Source: Rhizorhabdus dicambivorans
GTDB lineage: Bacteria > Pseudomonadota > Alphaproteobacteria > Sphingomonadales > Sphingomonadaceae
Direction of reading: 5' to 3'
Assembly: GCF_002355275.1 (NCBI RefSeq)
Contig: NZ_CP023449.1
Coordinates: forward strand, 2,520,001 to 2,584,000
Length of the DNA stretch: 64,000 nucleotides
The position numbers and the translations under genes are program-made. Positions 62,414 through 64,000 of this stretch are shown here, in pieces; position 1 is the first letter of the stretch; each line of letters starts with the position of its first letter. Under the pieces are notes generated by a model, which saw nothing but the letters and a program-made list of their open reading frames with translations, searched no databases and was not told the DNA's origin.

Positions 62414-64000
62414 AGCGACCACCCCGCCTCGATCGTGAAGGTGCGCTGCGGATAGGGGTGGAACACCCAGGCCTTGTCGTTGGTCAGGTTGTTGACTCCG
62501 GCCGAGATACGAAAGCCACGGGCGATGCGGTGGTTGATCCGCGCGTCGATCTGGAGCAGTTCGGACGCATAGCCATAGGTGTCGCCACGCTGGAGCCCGT
62601 CTATGTCGCTGTTCGGGCGGGAGGCGTAGCGGCCGCCGAGAGACACATCGGTCGCCGCGTCGATCCGGTAGCGCAGGTTGCCGTTGATCCGCCAGCGCGG
62701 GATGCGCGGGAACTGGACGCCCTCCGATGCCGGATCGGCGCGGTTCTTCGCCGTGATCGCATCGATCCAGGCGGCGTTGGCGTCGATGTCCAGCCCTTCC
62801 ACCGGCCAGTCGCGCGTCTCGACGATCAGCTCCGCGCCATATTGGCGGGTGCGGTCGATATTCTTGAAGGTCTGCACCGACACGCCATTCTGGTTGAAGC
62901 CCAGATATTGGAAGATGGCATTCTCCACCCGTTGGTAGAAGAGGCTTCCGGTGATCGTCACCCGGCCCAGCCTGCGGCGCAGCAGCGCGTTGGCGTCGCG
63001 ACTGCGCTCTGCCTTAAGATTCGGGTCGAAGCTGTTGATATTGAACGATCCGTCGCCGTTGAACGAACCCTGATAAAGTTCGCCGACCGTGGGGTAGCGG
63101 GTAGCGGTGGCAAGGCTCAGCTCGGCCGCCCAGTCCGGCGCGAAGGCCCAGCGGGTGGATAGCTTGGGGTCGACATGATGGTCGCGCCGCGGCGCGTAGA
63201 GCTGCGACGTCCGCGCACCGATCAGCCCGGCATCATAGGCGCGCCAGAAATCGGCCCGGATGCCGGGCGTGACGGTCAGGCCATCGGCGACGCTGATCAC
63301 ATCTTCGGCGAACAGGCCGACCATCCGGCTCTTGCCGAAGGTGCGGCTGTTGAGTGTGCGGCCGGTTGCCTCGCGCCAGCGCGCGGTCGCGAAATTGAAC
63401 TGGTCGGTGCGGTAGCGGTTTGCGTTGATCCCGAAGGCGATCGCATGCGCGCCGATCGTCCGCTCCGCCGAGAGATCGAGCGTGTACCAGTCGGTCGGGC
63501 CTTGCTCGATAAGCTGGCCCGGCCCGCCGTTCAGTCCGTTGACATAGCCGCTGGAGCGGCGCTGCGTCTGGCGATCGAACTGCAATGTGGACAGGTTGGC
63601 ATTAAGATCGAATCCGAACACCGGCGCGGAAAGCTTGATTCCGCCCAGCCATTCGTTCTTGGTGTTGGTCGTGATGTTGAAATTGCTGGCTGGGTTGAGC
63701 GTGTAGACGGTGCCGTTCAGCAACACCCGGCCGCCATTGGCGGTGGATCCATAGAAAGGCGCTCCGGCCCCATCGCGCAGATAGGTCCTCGGGTTGTGCT
63801 GGCTCTCCTCATTCCACCAATAGGTGAACAGCGCCTCGACATGGACGTCGCCGCTGTCGAAGCGGATCTGGGTGCGAAGTTGGTCCTGGCGGCTGTGGAT
63901 CGGCGAAAAGTCCCCTGCCACAGGCGTCTTGGTGATCAGCGCCGGGTCCACGACACCGCCGGAGATCGGGGTCGCGGCCGATCCCGGTTGCGCGGTCGCG
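62410..64000 (-). CDS. TonB-dependent receptor, C-terminal part (5' end beyond the right edge)
   Basis: The frame is open from the right edge of the window and the visible part is 529 residues plus stop. It contains mid and C-terminal barrel strands: LGGIKLSAPVFGFDLNANL, VGLFAEDVISVADGLTVTPG, ATATRYPTVGELYQGSF, RSRDANALLRRRLG and a closing AGVNNLTNDKAWVFHPYPQR with terminal AGWSL. The plug and signal peptide lie outside. The downstream PepSY and PhoD genes suggest uptake of an iron-phosphate or organophosphate-type ligand, or of a ferric siderophore, but this is inference. Confidence 0.9.
   Translation of the reverse strand, partial: ATAQPGSAATPISGGVVDPALITKTPVAGDFSPIHSRQDQLRTQIRFDSGDVHVEALFTYWWNEESQHNPRTYLRDGAGAPFYGSTANGGRVLLNGTVYTLNPASNFNITTNTKNEWLGGIKLSAPVFGFDLNANLSTLQFDRQTQRRSSGYVNGLNGGPGQLIEQGPTDWYTLDLSAERTIGAHAIAFGINANRYRTDQFNFATARWREATGRTLNSRTFGKSRMVGLFAEDVISVADGLTVTPGIRADFWRAYDAGLIGARTSQLYAPRRDHHVDPKLSTRWAFAPDWAAELSLATATRYPTVGELYQGSFNGDGSFNINSFDPNLKAERSRDANALLRRRLGRVTITGSLFYQRVENAIFQYLGFNQNGVSVQTFKNIDRTRQYGAELIVETRDWPVEGLDIDANAAWIDAITAKNRADPASEGVQFPRIPRWRINGNLRYRIDAATDVSLGGRYASRPNSDIDGLQRGDTYGYASELLQIDARINHRIARGFRISAGVNNLTNDKAWVFHPYPQRTFTIEAGWSL

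Overview
This window is GC-rich chromosomal DNA with dense genes and long open frames on the antisense strand. It looks like a sphingomonad alphaproteobacterium (Sphingomonas / Rhizorhabdus type). The evidence is an RcdA/DUF1465 protein, a candidate THF-II riboswitch ahead of folE, DUF1178 and DUF1289 proteins, large TonB-dependent receptors, the clp gene order, and families of short palindromic intergenic repeats. I see no insertion sequence, integrase, prophage or CRISPR array.

Layout. 1-5.4 kb: trigger factor (5' end outside the window, unusual His-rich tail), an unknown membrane protein, clpP and clpX. 5.5-9.1 kb: orphan chemoreceptor, short TonB-C protein, CycH-like TPR protein. 9.26-15.4 kb: the most unusual block. 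One operon encodes a flavoprotein fused to two cyclic-nucleotide-binding domains and a four-cluster [4Fe-4S] module, a cytochrome-b-like membrane protein, and an FHA domain fused through one membrane helix to a decaheme cytochrome c. A CRP-like palindrome and a class III cAMP-phosphodiesterase-type enzyme follow. Together they suggest an electron conduit from NAD(P)H to the periplasm, gated by a cyclic nucleotide and possibly by protein phosphorylation. 15.4-23.5 kb: folE with its riboswitch, a photolyase, a cyclopropane fatty acid synthase, an SDR, purF, hisI, a MerR regulator and an RcdA-like adaptor. 23.6-32.4 kb: a glycan locus with LacI regulator, sodium symporter, TonB receptor carrying an EF-hand, GH130 enzyme and a large glycosyltransferase, plus two LacI-type operator cores.

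32.5-42.9 kb: housekeeping genes (dedA, gshB, yraN-rsmI divergent from an LpoA-like lipoprotein, hemW, rdgB-rph, hrcA, a PilZ protein) and a two-gene molybdoenzyme / cytochrome b operon. At 36.6-36.9 kb a 27-residue ORF too short for usual gene finding lies behind a hairpin that overlaps its ribosome site and ahead of a matching terminator. 43-49.6 kb: EamA transporter, leuA behind a Leu-rich leader peptide with mutually exclusive RNA pairings, a methyltransferase, comF, grxC, a nitrilase, DUF1178, tRNA-Arg(CCT) and tRNA-Gly(CCC). 50-54 kb: a catabolic-looking operon (LLM oxidoreductase, cupin, CoA-transferase/racemase, MFS). 54-64 kb: DUF983, GspN-like protein, DsbD/ScsB-like reductase, MASE1-PAS-GGDEF cyclase, a 56-residue DUF1289 protein, and a TonB receptor-PepSY-PhoD operon cut by the right edge.

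All family assignments come from reading motifs by eye. No database search or folding program was run.
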